Assembly: GCA_012026795.1 (NCBI GenBank)
Contig: VEPM01000031.1
Span: 1-50,669 of the forward strand
Direction of reading: 5' to 3'
Origin: Candidatus Methanoperedens sp.
Lineage (GTDB): Archaea; Halobacteriota; Methanosarcinia; Methanosarcinales; Methanoperedenaceae
Length of the DNA: 50,669 nt
Numbering within the stretch: position 1 is the first letter of the stretch; every line of letters begins with the position of its first letter. The notes below the pieces were generated by a model. The model saw only the letters and a program-made list of their open reading frames with translations. It did not search any database and was not told the DNA's origin. Below, one piece after another: positions 9,360 through 17,639 of the stretch. The position numbers and the translations under genes are program-made.

Positions 9360-10121
9360 ATGAACAATTTAGAGGAAGCTAATATGACAAATATAATAAA
9401 GGTGAAGAAAATGAATTCAGACAGAAAAACAGCGATAATTGTGGGTGTGTTATTCCTTTTTGGGTTTGCAGGCGTATTCAGCGCTGTTATTTTGAAACCC
9501 ATACTGGATGACCCAAATCTTCTTATTAATTTGACCAGGAACAAAAATCTGGTGATGTTGGGGGCGTTCCTCGAGTTAGTTATGGCATTTGCATGCGCGA
9601 ACATTGCAATCTGGCTGTATCCAGTCTTAAAAAGACATAACAAGTTCTTGGCTCTTGGAGCTGTTGGTTCCCGAATTATTGAGAACGTATTCCAGATTGT
9701 TGCTGCGCTCGGCCTGCTATTATTATTGACATTAAGCCAGGAAGCTGTAAAAGCAGACGCTCCTGCTGTTTCCACTTTTCAAATCGCAGTTGCTTTGCTG
9801 CTCGCAGTGCGTTTTTGGGTACCTTTAGTGTTGGCGCAAATCGCTTTTTGCCTGGGCGCTTTAATGTATTACTATGTATTTTACCAATCAAAACTCATTC
9901 CAGGGTGGCTGTCAGGTTGGGGTATTGTTGCGATCATATTGCATTTGACTTCAGTCTTCTTGGTGATGTTCCTTCAAATTGATCCCTTTTCGGGGTCACC
10001 AATCATATTATTGAGTATACCCATATTTTTCCAGGAACTGACTCTCGCAGCATGGCTGATCGTTAAAGGATTCAATCCAGTTGCACTTGCTTCTGGGGCT
10101 GCTAAAGTAGATATGAACTAA
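9360..10121 (+). CDS. DUF4386 family membrane protein (copy 5)
   Basis: A 253-residue DUF4386 paralogue with about six membrane helices. It shares RKTAIIVGVLFLFGFAGVFS, LYPVLKRHNKFLALGAVGSR, KLIPGWLSGWGIV and WLIVKGFNP with the earlier copies. Two starts are plausible. ATG 9360 follows CAGGAG with good spacing, while ATG 9411 follows AAGGTGA and gives the N terminus (MNSDRKTAII) that matches the paralogues. It lies 42 bases after the FGE-like gene and 11 bases before the next gene. Function unknown. Confidence 0.8.
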   Translation: MNNLEEANMTNIIKVKKMNSDRKTAIIVGVLFLFGFAGVFSAVILKPILDDPNLLINLTRNKNLVMLGAFLELVMAFACANIAIWLYPVLKRHNKFLALGAVGSRIIENVFQIVAALGLLLLLTLSQEAVKADAPAVSTFQIAVALLLAVRFWVPLVLAQIAFCLGALMYYYVFYQSKLIPGWLSGWGIVAIILHLTSVFLVMFLQIDPFSGSPIILLSIPIFFQELTLAAWLIVKGFNPVALASGAAKVDMN

Positions 10122-10132
10122 GGAGATAAAAA

Positions 10133-10594
10133 ATGAATTCAATTAACAATACTTCAAAAATGCTAAAAGCAGGTTCAAGATTTCTTTCCTTATGGTGCGG
10201 CCTCAATTTTTTTCTCTCCTCCTTGATACTGATCATTGTCGTCTTTCACTTTGGAAACTCACCGCTTCTGGGAATGGTGTTTGAAAAATCTGAAATCGCT
10301 AGCCTGGATTCCAAGGTCATTACATCGCTCAATGCTTTGACGATCCTGTACAACTCTTATGCGATTGCCCTCTCAGTACTGGCTTGGTCTGTTATCCGGT
10401 TAAGTCTAAGCAAAGGCCAAAAATGGGCATTTTGGGCGTTGTTGATTACGATTGGCTTTGTCGAGATATTTGCCTTCATCGCCTCCGCACCCATCGAAAA
10501 TGTGAGATGGCAGGTGAATGTTGTTCTGAGCGCTTTATACGCTGTGGGCATTGGCCTGTCGGGCTATTCCCTGTTCAAAGGAGATAAAGAATGA
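10133..10594 (+). CDS. small four-TM membrane protein
   Basis: A 153-residue protein with four hydrophobic helices, roughly 18-40, 63-85, 97-115 and 125-145. No recognised motif is present, and I cannot place it in a family. It is preceded by an AAGGAGAT ribosome binding site and its end overlaps the start of MDR copy 4 by four bases (ATGA). It therefore belongs to the same transcript, in the position that a DUF4386 gene occupies before MDR copies 1 and 2. It could be a shortened distant relative of that family, which the sequence alone does not show. Confidence 0.7.
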   Translation: MNSINNTSKMLKAGSRFLSLWCGLNFFLSSLILIIVVFHFGNSPLLGMVFEKSEIASLDSKVITSLNALTILYNSYAIALSVLAWSVIRLSLSKGQKWAFWALLITIGFVEIFAFIASAPIENVRWQVNVVLSALYAVGIGLSGYSLFKGDKE

Positions 10595-11541
10595 AAGCGA
10601 TTATATGCACAAAATACGGACCGCCGGAGGTTCTTCAGCTCAAAGAGGTGGAGAAACCTACGCCCAGAGACAATGAAGTCCTGATAAAAGTCCATGCGGC
10701 AGCAGTAACAGTCTCGGACTGTATAGTTCGAAGCGGCAAAGTAAATCTCTTGCTATGGATCCCCATGCGAATATTCGTTGGTTTCGGAAGACCAAGAAAA
10801 CCTGTACTTGGGTTAGAATTAGCCGGAGAAATTGATGCAATAGGCAAAGATGTAAAACGATTTAAGAAAGGTGACCGGATTTTTGCATTTACCGGCAAGC
10901 GTTTTGGTGCTTATGCCGAATACACATGTCTGCCCGAAGACGGATTGTGTATGCCTGCTGACTGTATTATGGCATTAAAACCCTCCAATGTGACCTATGA
11001 GGAAGCCGCAGCTGTTCCTTCCAGGGGAACTTTAGCATTGTATTTTCTAAAGAAAGGAAATATCCGGGACGGACAAAAAGTTCTTATCTATGGAGCATCC
11101 GGAGGGGTGGGTACATTTGCGGTACAGCTTGCCAGGTACTTTGGGGCAGAAGTTACCGGGGTATGCAGCACCACAAATTTGGAGTTGGTGAAATCTCTGG
11201 GAGCAGATAAGGTAATTGATTACACAAAAGAAGATTTTACGAATAAGGCAGAATCTTATGATCTTATTTTTGATGCCGTTGGAAAAAGATATAGCTCAAA
11301 ACTTCAGTGCAAAAAAGCGTTAACTCCGAACGGGAAATACATTTCAGTCGATGATGAACATCCAAAGATATATGTTGAAGATTTAATTTTACTCAAAGAG
11401 CTTATTGAAGCGGGGAAAATAAAGGCGATCATTGACAGATGCTATCCTCTGGAGCAGATTGTCGAAGCTCACCGGTATGTGGAAAAAGGACATAAAAGGG
11501 GAAATATAGTAATAATTGTGGGACATAAGAAAAAAAGATAA
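10591..11541 (+). CDS. MDR-family NAD(P)-dependent oxidoreductase (copy 4)
   Basis: A 316-residue MDR enzyme that closes the array. It opens [20 protein letters not shown], has the Rossmann motif GASGGVG, and ends with [16 protein letters not shown]. An eight-residue addition sits in [20 protein letters not shown], where the paralogues read CMPEDGxxALKPxN. CLPEDG and CMPADC look like an imperfect tandem duplication. As in copy 3, the MKQLFQMLWTS-like segment is absent. The start codon lies in the ATGA overlap with the preceding gene and has an AAAGGAGAT ribosome binding site. Substrate unknown. Confidence 0.87.
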   Translation: MKAIICTKYGPPEVLQLKEVEKPTPRDNEVLIKVHAAAVTVSDCIVRSGKVNLLLWIPMRIFVGFGRPRKPVLGLELAGEIDAIGKDVKRFKKGDRIFAFTGKRFGAYAEYTCLPEDGLCMPADCIMALKPSNVTYEEAAAVPSRGTLALYFLKKGNIRDGQKVLIYGASGGVGTFAVQLARYFGAEVTGVCSTTNLELVKSLGADKVIDYTKEDFTNKAESYDLIFDAVGKRYSSKLQCKKALTPNGKYISVDDEHPKIYVEDLILLKELIEAGKIKAIIDRCYPLEQIVEAHRYVEKGHKRGNIVIIVGHKKKR

Positions 11542-11545
11542 AAAG

Positions 11546-11584
11546 TCTCTCATGTCATTTGCGATCCTGGCAAGGTCTGAGAGA
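11546..11584. terminator. inverted repeat after the MDR/DUF4386 array
   Basis: TCTCTCA (11546-11552) and TGAGAGA (11578-11584) are perfect 7-base complementary arms separated by 25 bases, starting four bases after the stop of the last array gene. It may be a transcript-end hairpin. There is no long T tract after it, so the terminator label is tentative. Confidence 0.3.
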
Positions 11585-11660
11585 ATTAAATCTATGGATT
11601 TGCCTGTGCAAACATTAAGTAAATATGTTTTTATATGTAATTAATATAGTAATAATAAAC

Positions 11661-11697
11661 ACCAACTTGACTATTAATAGACAAGTTTAAGTATTTT
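11661..11697 (+). promoter_or_regulatory. promoter with 18-bp near-palindromic operator and TATA-like box (site 1)
   Basis: TTGACTATTAATAGACAA at 11667-11684 is an inverted repeat broken only at the paired fourth positions. It is followed immediately by GTTTAAGTATTTT, a TATA-like element, 19 bases before the ABC ATPase start at 11716. The same block recurs before 17640 and before 18363, so it is likely a shared regulator site overlapping or abutting the promoter. Confidence 0.7.
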
Positions 11698-11715
11698 GAC
11701 GTAAATGGGTGATGT

Positions 11716-12393
11716 ATGGAAACTAAAATTGAACTTCAGGACGTCTGGAAAATTTATCGCATGGGTGAGTTTGACGTACCAGCTCTTGCAGGAATAGACC
11801 TGACAATCAAGGCACGTGAATTCGTAGCTATAACAGGGCCAAGCGGCTGCGGCAAATCAACAATGCTAAATATGATAGGTTGTCTTGATATGCCAACACG
11901 CGGAAAAGTTTTGCTTGAGGATAAAGATATAACGGGATTTAAAAGTGACGAACTGGCGCGGGTAAGAGGTAAAAAGATCGGATTCATATTCCAGACTTTT
12001 AACCTGTATCCAACCCTGACAGCTCTTGAAAATATCCGGCTGCCTATGAGGATCCATGAAATTCCTGAGCCGGAGGTAGAAGACACATCCAAAAAACTTC
12101 TTGACATGGTTGGATTATCAGAACGAGCAAACCATTTTCCTTCCCAGCTATCGGGCGGACAGCAGCAAAGAGTGGCGGTTGCAAGGGCGCTATCGACAGG
12201 TCCATCCATCCTCCTTGCAGACGAACCTACAGGGAATCTTGATACGAAATCAGGAGGCGAAGTTATGGATGTTTTTAAACAATTGAACCGTGAGGGAATA
12301 ACTACAGTAATGATAACACATGACCCAAAAATTGCAGGATCTGCAGGAAGAATTGTAAAAATGCTTGATGGAAAAATAGTAGGTGGAATATGA
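11716..12393 (+). CDS. ABC transporter ATP-binding protein, MacB/LolD type
   Basis: A 225-residue ATPase of the MacB/LolD class, which powers mechanotransmission-type exporters with FtsX-like permeases. Walker A is GPSGCGKST (41-49), the Q-loop Gln is at 93 in IFQTFNLYP, and the signature is LSGGQQQR from residue 145. Walker B is ILLADEPTGNLD with catalytic Glu170. The switch His follows in MVITHDP. All catalytic elements are intact. It is first of three co-directional genes: its stop overlaps the start of the exported protein gene by four bases, and the FtsX-type permease follows. The promoter carries the shared near-palindromic element. The cargo is unknown; lipid, peptide or envelope stress functions are all known for the family. 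Confidence 0.92.
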   Translation: METKIELQDVWKIYRMGEFDVPALAGIDLTIKAREFVAITGPSGCGKSTMLNMIGCLDMPTRGKVLLEDKDITGFKSDELARVRGKKIGFIFQTFNLYPTLTALENIRLPMRIHEIPEPEVEDTSKKLLDMVGLSERANHFPSQLSGGQQQRVAVARALSTGPSILLADEPTGNLDTKSGGEVMDVFKQLNREGITTVMITHDPKIAGSAGRIVKMLDGKIVGGI

Positions 12394-13586
12394 ATAAATT
12401 CAATATAATTTTAATAATCGTATCGACATTAATGATAGCACAGGCTGCATCGGCAGCCTCTAATTATCTTGTGACCGAGAGCGCGCCTGTGTATCCCGGA
12501 GATACCACGTATGTTTATGTACCGATACAGAACAAAGGATTTGGGAACTTTATGGAGGATGTTACAGTACAACTTGCACCAAAGGACAACGCATCTGCCA
12601 ATGCTGTAACGCTCCTTAATGATATATATTCACTTGGAACTATTAATGATTGGGGCGATCAGCGAACTGCAAAGTTCAGGATATATGTGAATCCTGATGT
12701 GGTGGAAGGGGATTATTATTTTAATGTTTTTATTACCTACAGGGGATTGCAGACAGACATCTCTAATCCGCAGGCCAGAGCCACAACCAAACTGGATGAT
12801 CAGGTATTGAACATCAGGGGAAGGCCCATGATAATGCTTGTAAATTCAACGATCGGTACCGTGGCACCGGGGAGCAAGAACACAGAAACAATAACATTTA
12901 AAAATACTGGCACAGGTACGGTACAGAACGCTGTTGCCGAAATAAATATTGCGAGTACGAATGCACCGTTTTCTGTACTCGGGGGTGGAAGGCAATTTTC
13001 CCTGGGTACTATGAAATCAGGGGATATTGCATCGATAACATTCGATCTTGCCGTAGATGTAGCAGCAAATGCTGGAGTATATAATATTCCGGTAAAGATC
13101 ATCGGACAGAACAATTATTCAACTGATACTCTCATCGGACTGGTCGTTGCAGGTATAACCGATTTTGAAATAAGCTACGTGGAGACCCTGGGCTCATTTT
13201 CGCTCAACGTCGCCAATGTCGGGATAAGCTCTGCAAACGCAGTAGCTGTCACCCTGCCGCGCCAGGAAAATTTCTCGATAGCAGGGAGCAGTACGTCGGT
13301 TATTGGCAATTTAAATTCCGGTGATTATACGTCCGCAATATTCCAGATCGCGAAAACAGCCGGAGCAGGAAACGGTCTTGAACTGGAGATACAATATACC
13401 GACACCAGCGGGCAGAGACACAGGATCCCGAGATATCTTAATGTGGAATTATCCTCACCCGGATCACAGGCAGGGAACACGACAGGCGGTACGAATTATA
13501 CCTTATGGCTGGCGGTTGCAGTAATCATACTGGTAATATACTGGCAGCGTGGGAAAATATCAAACTATTTCAAGAAACCAAAATGA
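12390..13586 (+). CDS. exported CARDB/S-layer-like protein with C-terminal anchor
   Basis: A 398-residue protein with a signal peptide (residues about 1-23, cleavage near AASAAS). Repeated beta-sandwich-like modules follow: NKGFGNFMEDVTVQL, then FKNTGTGTVQNAVAEI, then LNVANVGISSANAVAVTLP. This alternating 'new module, accessory strand' pattern is that of the CARDB/COG1361 S-layer-type proteins common in methanogens. A Thr/Gly-rich linker precedes a single C-terminal helix (about 371-388) with a basic tail KISNYFKKPK that should lie in the cytoplasm. It is encoded between the ATPase (4-base overlap) and the FtsX-type permease (8-base gap), so it is probably the external partner of that transporter, taking the place of a periplasmic adaptor. 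Confidence 0.82.
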   Translation: MNKFNIILIIVSTLMIAQAASAASNYLVTESAPVYPGDTTYVYVPIQNKGFGNFMEDVTVQLAPKDNASANAVTLLNDIYSLGTINDWGDQRTAKFRIYVNPDVVEGDYYFNVFITYRGLQTDISNPQARATTKLDDQVLNIRGRPMIMLVNSTIGTVAPGSKNTETITFKNTGTGTVQNAVAEINIASTNAPFSVLGGGRQFSLGTMKSGDIASITFDLAVDVAANAGVYNIPVKIIGQNNYSTDTLIGLVVAGITDFEISYVETLGSFSLNVANVGISSANAVAVTLPRQENFSIAGSSTSVIGNLNSGDYTSAIFQIAKTAGAGNGLELEIQYTDTSGQRHRIPRYLNVELSSPGSQAGNTTGGTNYTLWLAVAVIILVIYWQRGKISNYFKKPK

Positions 13587-13594
13587 GATAGATT

Positions 13595-14797
13595 ATGAAG
13601 ACGTTTGATATTTTCGGATTGTCATTAAGCCATATCAGGAAAAGCAAGATGCGAAGCTGGCTTACTATAATCGGGATAGTAATCGGCGTAGCTGCGATAG
13701 TGGCTATAATCTCTATCGGTGAGGGTATGCAGGCAAGTGTACAAAAGAGCCTTGGAAGTCTTGGAGGAGACCTTATAACAGTCTATGCGGCATCGACATC
13801 GAATCTTACAGATAAAGATGTGAATGTGATCAAACAGGTGCCGGGTATTCTTTACGTAAGTGGGGTGGTTTCTGGCACCTCTGAGATAATATTGGGTAAT
13901 GAAGAGGCCTCTGTTTCAATACGCGGGATTGATACCACAGTGTGGCGCTCCACAATTACTACTGACCTTGAATCAGGCAGGTATCTCCAGCCCGGGGACT
14001 CAAATTCTGTAGTGATTGGATATAGATTGGCTCATGATTTATTTTTGCAGCCGATCACCCAGAATAGGCCGATAACGATCGGGGGAAAAACATTCAAAGT
14101 AGTGGGTATTTTTGCCCTGTCAGGTGGAAACTCATTCTTGGGCCAAACTGATAATGACATATATATGCCTGCCGATTCGGCTCGTGATGTTATTACTGAC
14201 CCTAAGGAGAGAAACCAGTTCTCATACATCACGGTGAAAATTGCAGACCTGAATTTAGCGGATAAGGTGACAGCCGATATTAATCAGAAGCTTATGATGT
14301 CCCGCCATGTAAATCCAAGGACAAAGGATTTTACCGCTATTCCTTTTGCATCGATCCAGCAGCAGGTAAGCAGCATCACCCTGGCAATAACAATATTCCT
14401 TGGTTCAATTGCGGCTGTTTCGCTTCTTGTGGGCGCTGTGGGTATTGCAAATACTATGTTCATGTCAGTTATGGAGCGCACAAGACAAATCGGATTACTA
14501 AAAGCCCTGGGGGCTACTGATAATGAAGTGATGAAACTTTTCCTTATTGAATCAGGATTATTCGGAGTCGTGGGGGGAGTGATAGGAATAACTGTCGGTA
14601 TTCTGATATCAGTTTTAATAACAGCAATAGGACCTCAGATAATAGGGCCGGGCGGGGCTATGACTACTGTTATCCCTCCATCGCTTATTATCTTCGCGCT
14701 TTCTTTTTCGATCATCATGGGTGTGCTTTCAGGAGTTATGCCAGCGAGGAATGCAGCAAAGATGAATCCTGTGGATGCGCTGAGGTTTGAACAATAG
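13595..14797 (+). CDS. MacB-like FtsX-domain ABC permease
   Basis: A 400-residue permease. The first membrane helix (about 22-45) sits in RKSKMRSWLTIIGIVIGVAA, the N-terminal hallmark of MacB/LolE-type permeases. A large extracellular domain (about 50-270) resembles MacB_PCD. The FtsX domain with three helices follows: LAITIFLGSIAAVSLLVGAV, then the coupling-like segment MERTRQIGLLKALGAT, then two more helices and the ending MNPVDALRFEQ. It forms a transporter with the ATPase at 11716 and the exported protein between them. Bacterial relatives export substrates or signal across the envelope rather than importing. The cargo here cannot be deduced. Confidence 0.9.
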   Translation: MKTFDIFGLSLSHIRKSKMRSWLTIIGIVIGVAAIVAIISIGEGMQASVQKSLGSLGGDLITVYAASTSNLTDKDVNVIKQVPGILYVSGVVSGTSEIILGNEEASVSIRGIDTTVWRSTITTDLESGRYLQPGDSNSVVIGYRLAHDLFLQPITQNRPITIGGKTFKVVGIFALSGGNSFLGQTDNDIYMPADSARDVITDPKERNQFSYITVKIADLNLADKVTADINQKLMMSRHVNPRTKDFTAIPFASIQQQVSSITLAITIFLGSIAAVSLLVGAVGIANTMFMSVMERTRQIGLLKALGATDNEVMKLFLIESGLFGVVGGVIGITVGILISVLITAIGPQIIGPGGAMTTVIPPSLIIFALSFSIIMGVLSGVMPARNAAKMNPVDALRFEQ

Positions 14798-14828
14798 AAT
14801 TAAAATATGAAAGTGGATGAATTTATAA

Positions 14829-15182
14829 ATGAAATCACAAATAAAACCTGTATTCGGTTATAAGATATGCCCGTTTTGCGGTGGAAATGTAGAATACGCA
14901 GGAATCAGCAGCGGTCATATATTCCCTGCCATAAATACAGGACAAATGTATGTATGCAGGGAATGCGGCTACCAGGGAGGATTCATAATGGAGGTGGATG
15001 ATCTTGATGATGCAGGGAAAATCAGGGAAGAGCTAAAGATCAATAGCGATGGGATTAAAACTCCTGCTTACAAACTTCCTGAGAAATGGGTGTGGTTATG
15101 GAAGATCTGGCTGGCAATTATGGTTCTTATTTTCTTATCGGAAATAATTGTTCTCATACCTCGAATCATTGAACATGGATAA
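14829..15182 (+). CDS. zinc-ribbon protein with C-terminal membrane helix
   Basis: A 117-residue protein. Two cysteine knuckles, CPFCGG near residue 13 and CRECGYQGG near residue 41, make a four-cysteine zinc ribbon. The middle is acidic (EVDDLDDAGKIREELK), and a C-terminal helix (WLAIMVLIFLSEIIVLIPRI) anchors the protein with the zinc ribbon in the cytoplasm. It follows the transporter permease by 31 bases on the same strand and may be an accessory to it. No specific family recognised. Confidence 0.75.
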   Translation: MKSQIKPVFGYKICPFCGGNVEYAGISSGHIFPAINTGQMYVCRECGYQGGFIMEVDDLDDAGKIREELKINSDGIKTPAYKLPEKWVWLWKIWLAIMVLIFLSEIIVLIPRIIEHG

Positions 15183-15198
15183 AGGATCAAAACAGAAA

Positions 15199-15393
15199 AT
15201 GAAGATTAATGCAATGGCTACTGATTCCCTATCACGGCGCCGTTTGGTGCTGCCGATCCGTCTGGGCATCGAGCCAATGGAAAGGCTCCTTGTAGCCAGC
15301 TTTAAGATGAAACAGCTTTTTCAAATGCTATTGACTTCAATAATAGGCGGCAAGAGAGTACCAAGACATCTTTATAAGGAGGAGATATCTTGA
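15199..15393 (+). pseudogene. chimeric gene remnant: N-terminal piece of the 15518-type gene joined to an MDR fragment
   Basis: This reading frame is a mosaic. Its first part, LVLPIRLGIEPMERLLVASF, matches the start of the protein encoded at 15518 (ILLPFRLDIDPMERLLVADF). From 15293 on, the DNA instead matches MDR copy 1 at 2593-2657 almost base for base (MKQLFQMLLTSIIGGK against MKQLFQMLWTSITGGK). The two parents share a GCC-A/GCTT-like word at the junction, consistent with recombination at short homology. It ends with an unrelated tail. No function is expected, although the frame remains open over 64 codons. Confidence 0.7.
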
Positions 15394-15521
15394 TTATTGC
15401 AATAATCTGGGAAGATGAAGGCAGTCCCTGGTCATACTGGACTGTTGAAGGGGCTGAATACAACATTGATGTTACACAGATGATAAAAGACAATACAGAT
15501 CCAGCAAAGGTGATAATATGA
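15390..15521 (+). CDS. small ORF (43 aa), TTG start, coupled to the next gene
   Basis: A 43-residue reading frame starts at TTG 15390, five bases after a near-perfect AAGGAGGAG site, and stops inside an ATGA overlap with the gene at 15518. It encodes IIAIIWEDEGSPWSYWTVEG followed by a short acidic tail. The ribosome binding site and coupling suggest that it is translated. An alternative is that it is the leftover end of a deleted gene. No family recognised. Confidence 0.5.
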   Translation: MIIAIIWEDEGSPWSYWTVEGAEYNIDVTQMIKDNTDPAKVII

Positions 15522-16585
15522 CAGCAGGTGCCCGATCTCCACGTCAGATATTGCTGCCATTTCGCCTGGACATCGATCCAATGGAAAGACTTCTCGTCGC
15601 CGACTTCAAAGACGATCCAGAGTTTAAAGGATTGGAGCCTCAAGTATTCGATGATCCAATCAACGGCAGGGGCATGAGAGTGCTGCGCTACAGAAAGAAT
15701 GGAAAAGTCGATGTTTACTGGCAGCAGGGTGTCATGGTTGACAGGAGCACGTTAGCAGTTGGCACAGGCATTGAGGACTTTATGGAGACAAACATCGAAC
15801 CAGCGCGCTTTGAACTTACTGAACGAAGAGTTGATCTTCATGTGGCATTCATCGATGCGCAGGGACGCAAAGTTGAGCTGCGCGTCCATGAGGACATTCA
15901 TGGGAAGCGCGGTTTCCCGCTGCTTGCGCCGGTTGGCGCGGATGTAGAAAAGCCGCCAAGACTCATGCTTGTATTCATGCCAGATATCGACCTTGTCCGG
16001 CGCTCTGGATCTCTTGTGGAAGGAAGAATCGGTGACCGAACCTTGCGCCCCGCGTCTTTGCCAATTCTTTTGAACTGGCAGCGGGTGTGGTTTGTACGCT
16101 ATGTAGAGAGACCTATCATCGGCATACTGAACCCTCCAATGAGCCGACCCGTGGCAGTCGAACTTCCAACGCCGGGAAGCGCAGATGTTGAAGGGATGAC
16201 AGTTGTAGCGGATGGAGATGGAAGCGTCACCCGGATCAGCGTCGGACAAGAGCCCCAAAAGGTTGAAGTGGGTTTTTCCCCCAGCTTTCCAAACATACAT
16301 GAAATCCCATATCGAGGCTCTGTTGCCGGTAAATGGACAATTCACATTGCCGGAGTAAAAATCACTGGCGGTTCATTCAGCGCTTCGCGGACGGGGAATC
16401 GTGTGGCTGTTGAACTTGATGTTATCGGGCACTGGAAACCGTCAGGTCTGCCACTTAGCATGGAGATATTCACGCGCTTGATGCCCATGTTTCGCACCTG
16501 GCCAGCCACTTACCGATGGAGAGGCATTGTCGAACTTGGCTCGGCGCCGACCATGTCCGGAGCATGGGAGCGAAAAAGGGGATGA
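15518..16585 (+). CDS. uncharacterised GC-rich gene product, 355 aa
   Basis: I do not recognise the family. The 355-residue protein is soluble with no signal peptide or membrane helix and is rich in beta-strand-like stretches, for example RFELTERRVDLHVAFIDAQG, KVELRVHEDIHG and FSASRTGNRVAVELDVIGHW. It has the look of a lipocalin-like or carotenoid-hydratase-like beta barrel, but I see no decisive motif. Base composition is clearly more GC-rich than the flanking genes, suggesting acquisition from elsewhere. A truncated relative of its N terminus lies 300 bases upstream in the chimeric remnant. Translation is probably coupled to the small upstream ORF. Confidence 0.7.
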   Translation: MTAGARSPRQILLPFRLDIDPMERLLVADFKDDPEFKGLEPQVFDDPINGRGMRVLRYRKNGKVDVYWQQGVMVDRSTLAVGTGIEDFMETNIEPARFELTERRVDLHVAFIDAQGRKVELRVHEDIHGKRGFPLLAPVGADVEKPPRLMLVFMPDIDLVRRSGSLVEGRIGDRTLRPASLPILLNWQRVWFVRYVERPIIGILNPPMSRPVAVELPTPGSADVEGMTVVADGDGSVTRISVGQEPQKVEVGFSPSFPNIHEIPYRGSVAGKWTIHIAGVKITGGSFSASRTGNRVAVELDVIGHWKPSGLPLSMEIFTRLMPMFRTWPATYRWRGIVELGSAPTMSGAWERKRG

Positions 16586-16734
16586 TGAGCGAATATCTCC
16601 ACCGTGCCAGGTGCAGCATTATTGTGAAACGCAGTTCCGCAGCTTATTTATAGTTTACATCTAAAATATACTATGGGCGCACTGTTAAAAAACGCATCAG
16701 TGGGGCATAATGTATCCGTATATGGGGTGATTAT

Positions 16735-17556
16735 ATGAAATACAAATTCAAGAAACAATCAATACAGGAATCATTAAAGTCGAGACAATGGCTGTTTGCC
16801 AGACTCTTTATTATTGTTGGTATTATCTTGGCCGGATTGCTTGTTATGCTTGATCCTCTGAAAGTGATCGCTAAAGAACAGCCTTCGGAGATTAAAACCA
16901 TCACTTTACATTACCTGATAGATGTAAATAGCTACCTTGTAAAAACCGCCGACGGTTATATCCTGATCGACACGGGCTTCTCAACTAAGCGCGCTGATTT
17001 TGAAAAGGAGCTTGAAAACGCAGGCTTAAGGCCCGGCAACCTCAAACTTATCGTTTTAACACATGGAGATTTTGACCATACAGGCAATGCCGCCTATCTC
17101 CGTAAAAAGTTTGGGACGGAAATAGCGATGCACAATGGCGATTCAGGAATGGTTGAACGCGGAGATATGTTCTGGAACAGAAAAAAAGGCAATATTCTCC
17201 TGGGAATGATGGTACCCATCCTCTTCGGTTTTGGCAAATCGGAAAGATTTAAACCCGATCTATATGTCGAGGATGGATACAATCTCTCCGGATATGGATT
17301 CGACGCTATAGTTCTTCATACTCCAGGGCACTCAAAAGGTTCTATAGGAATACTGACAGCAAGTGGCGACCTGTTTTGTGGCGATTTATTTCTAAACGAG
17401 GACAAACCGGGTCTTAATTCTAATATGGATGATCCAACGGCAGCGAATGCCAGTGTTGAAAAACTGATAGGTTTGCAAATAAATACCGTTTATCCTGGGC
17501 ATGGAAAGCCCTTCCCGATGGAACTGTTTATAAATCAAGAGGTAATCAAAAGATAA
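16735..17556 (+). CDS. membrane-anchored MBL-fold metallo-hydrolase
   Basis: A 273-residue metallo-beta-lactamase-fold protein with one N-terminal membrane helix (about 21-41). The metal motif reads THGDFDH (His110, Asp112, Asp114, His115), so the second His of the classical HxHxDH is Asp, a variant found in part of the family. Further ligands fit HTPGHSKGS, GDLFLNED and VYPGHGKP. The enzyme is therefore probably an active hydrolase of unknown substrate, perhaps a thioester, lactone or phosphodiester. It starts after GGGGTGAT. Intergenic DNA before it (149 bases) has a possible TATA-like CTTATTTATAG stretch. Confidence 0.85.
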   Translation: MKYKFKKQSIQESLKSRQWLFARLFIIVGIILAGLLVMLDPLKVIAKEQPSEIKTITLHYLIDVNSYLVKTADGYILIDTGFSTKRADFEKELENAGLRPGNLKLIVLTHGDFDHTGNAAYLRKKFGTEIAMHNGDSGMVERGDMFWNRKKGNILLGMMVPILFGFGKSERFKPDLYVEDGYNLSGYGFDAIVLHTPGHSKGSIGILTASGDLFCGDLFLNEDKPGLNSNMDDPTAANASVEKLIGLQINTVYPGHGKPFPMELFINQEVIKR

Positions 17557-17570
17557 CACATTTATTTTTT

Positions 17571-17608
17571 AACCAATTTGACTATAAATAGACATGTTTA
17601 AGTATGAA
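17571..17608 (+). promoter_or_regulatory. promoter with near-palindromic operator and TATA-like box (site 2)
   Basis: TTGACTATAAATAGACAT (17578-17595) followed by GTTTAAGTAT is the second copy of the element found at 11661. It sits about 32 bases before the ATG at 17640. The operator half-sites are conserved except for one central base and the last base. Confidence 0.65.
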
Positions 17609-17639
17609 GTTGCTAATTAAATAGATTGATCAGTTTTCC

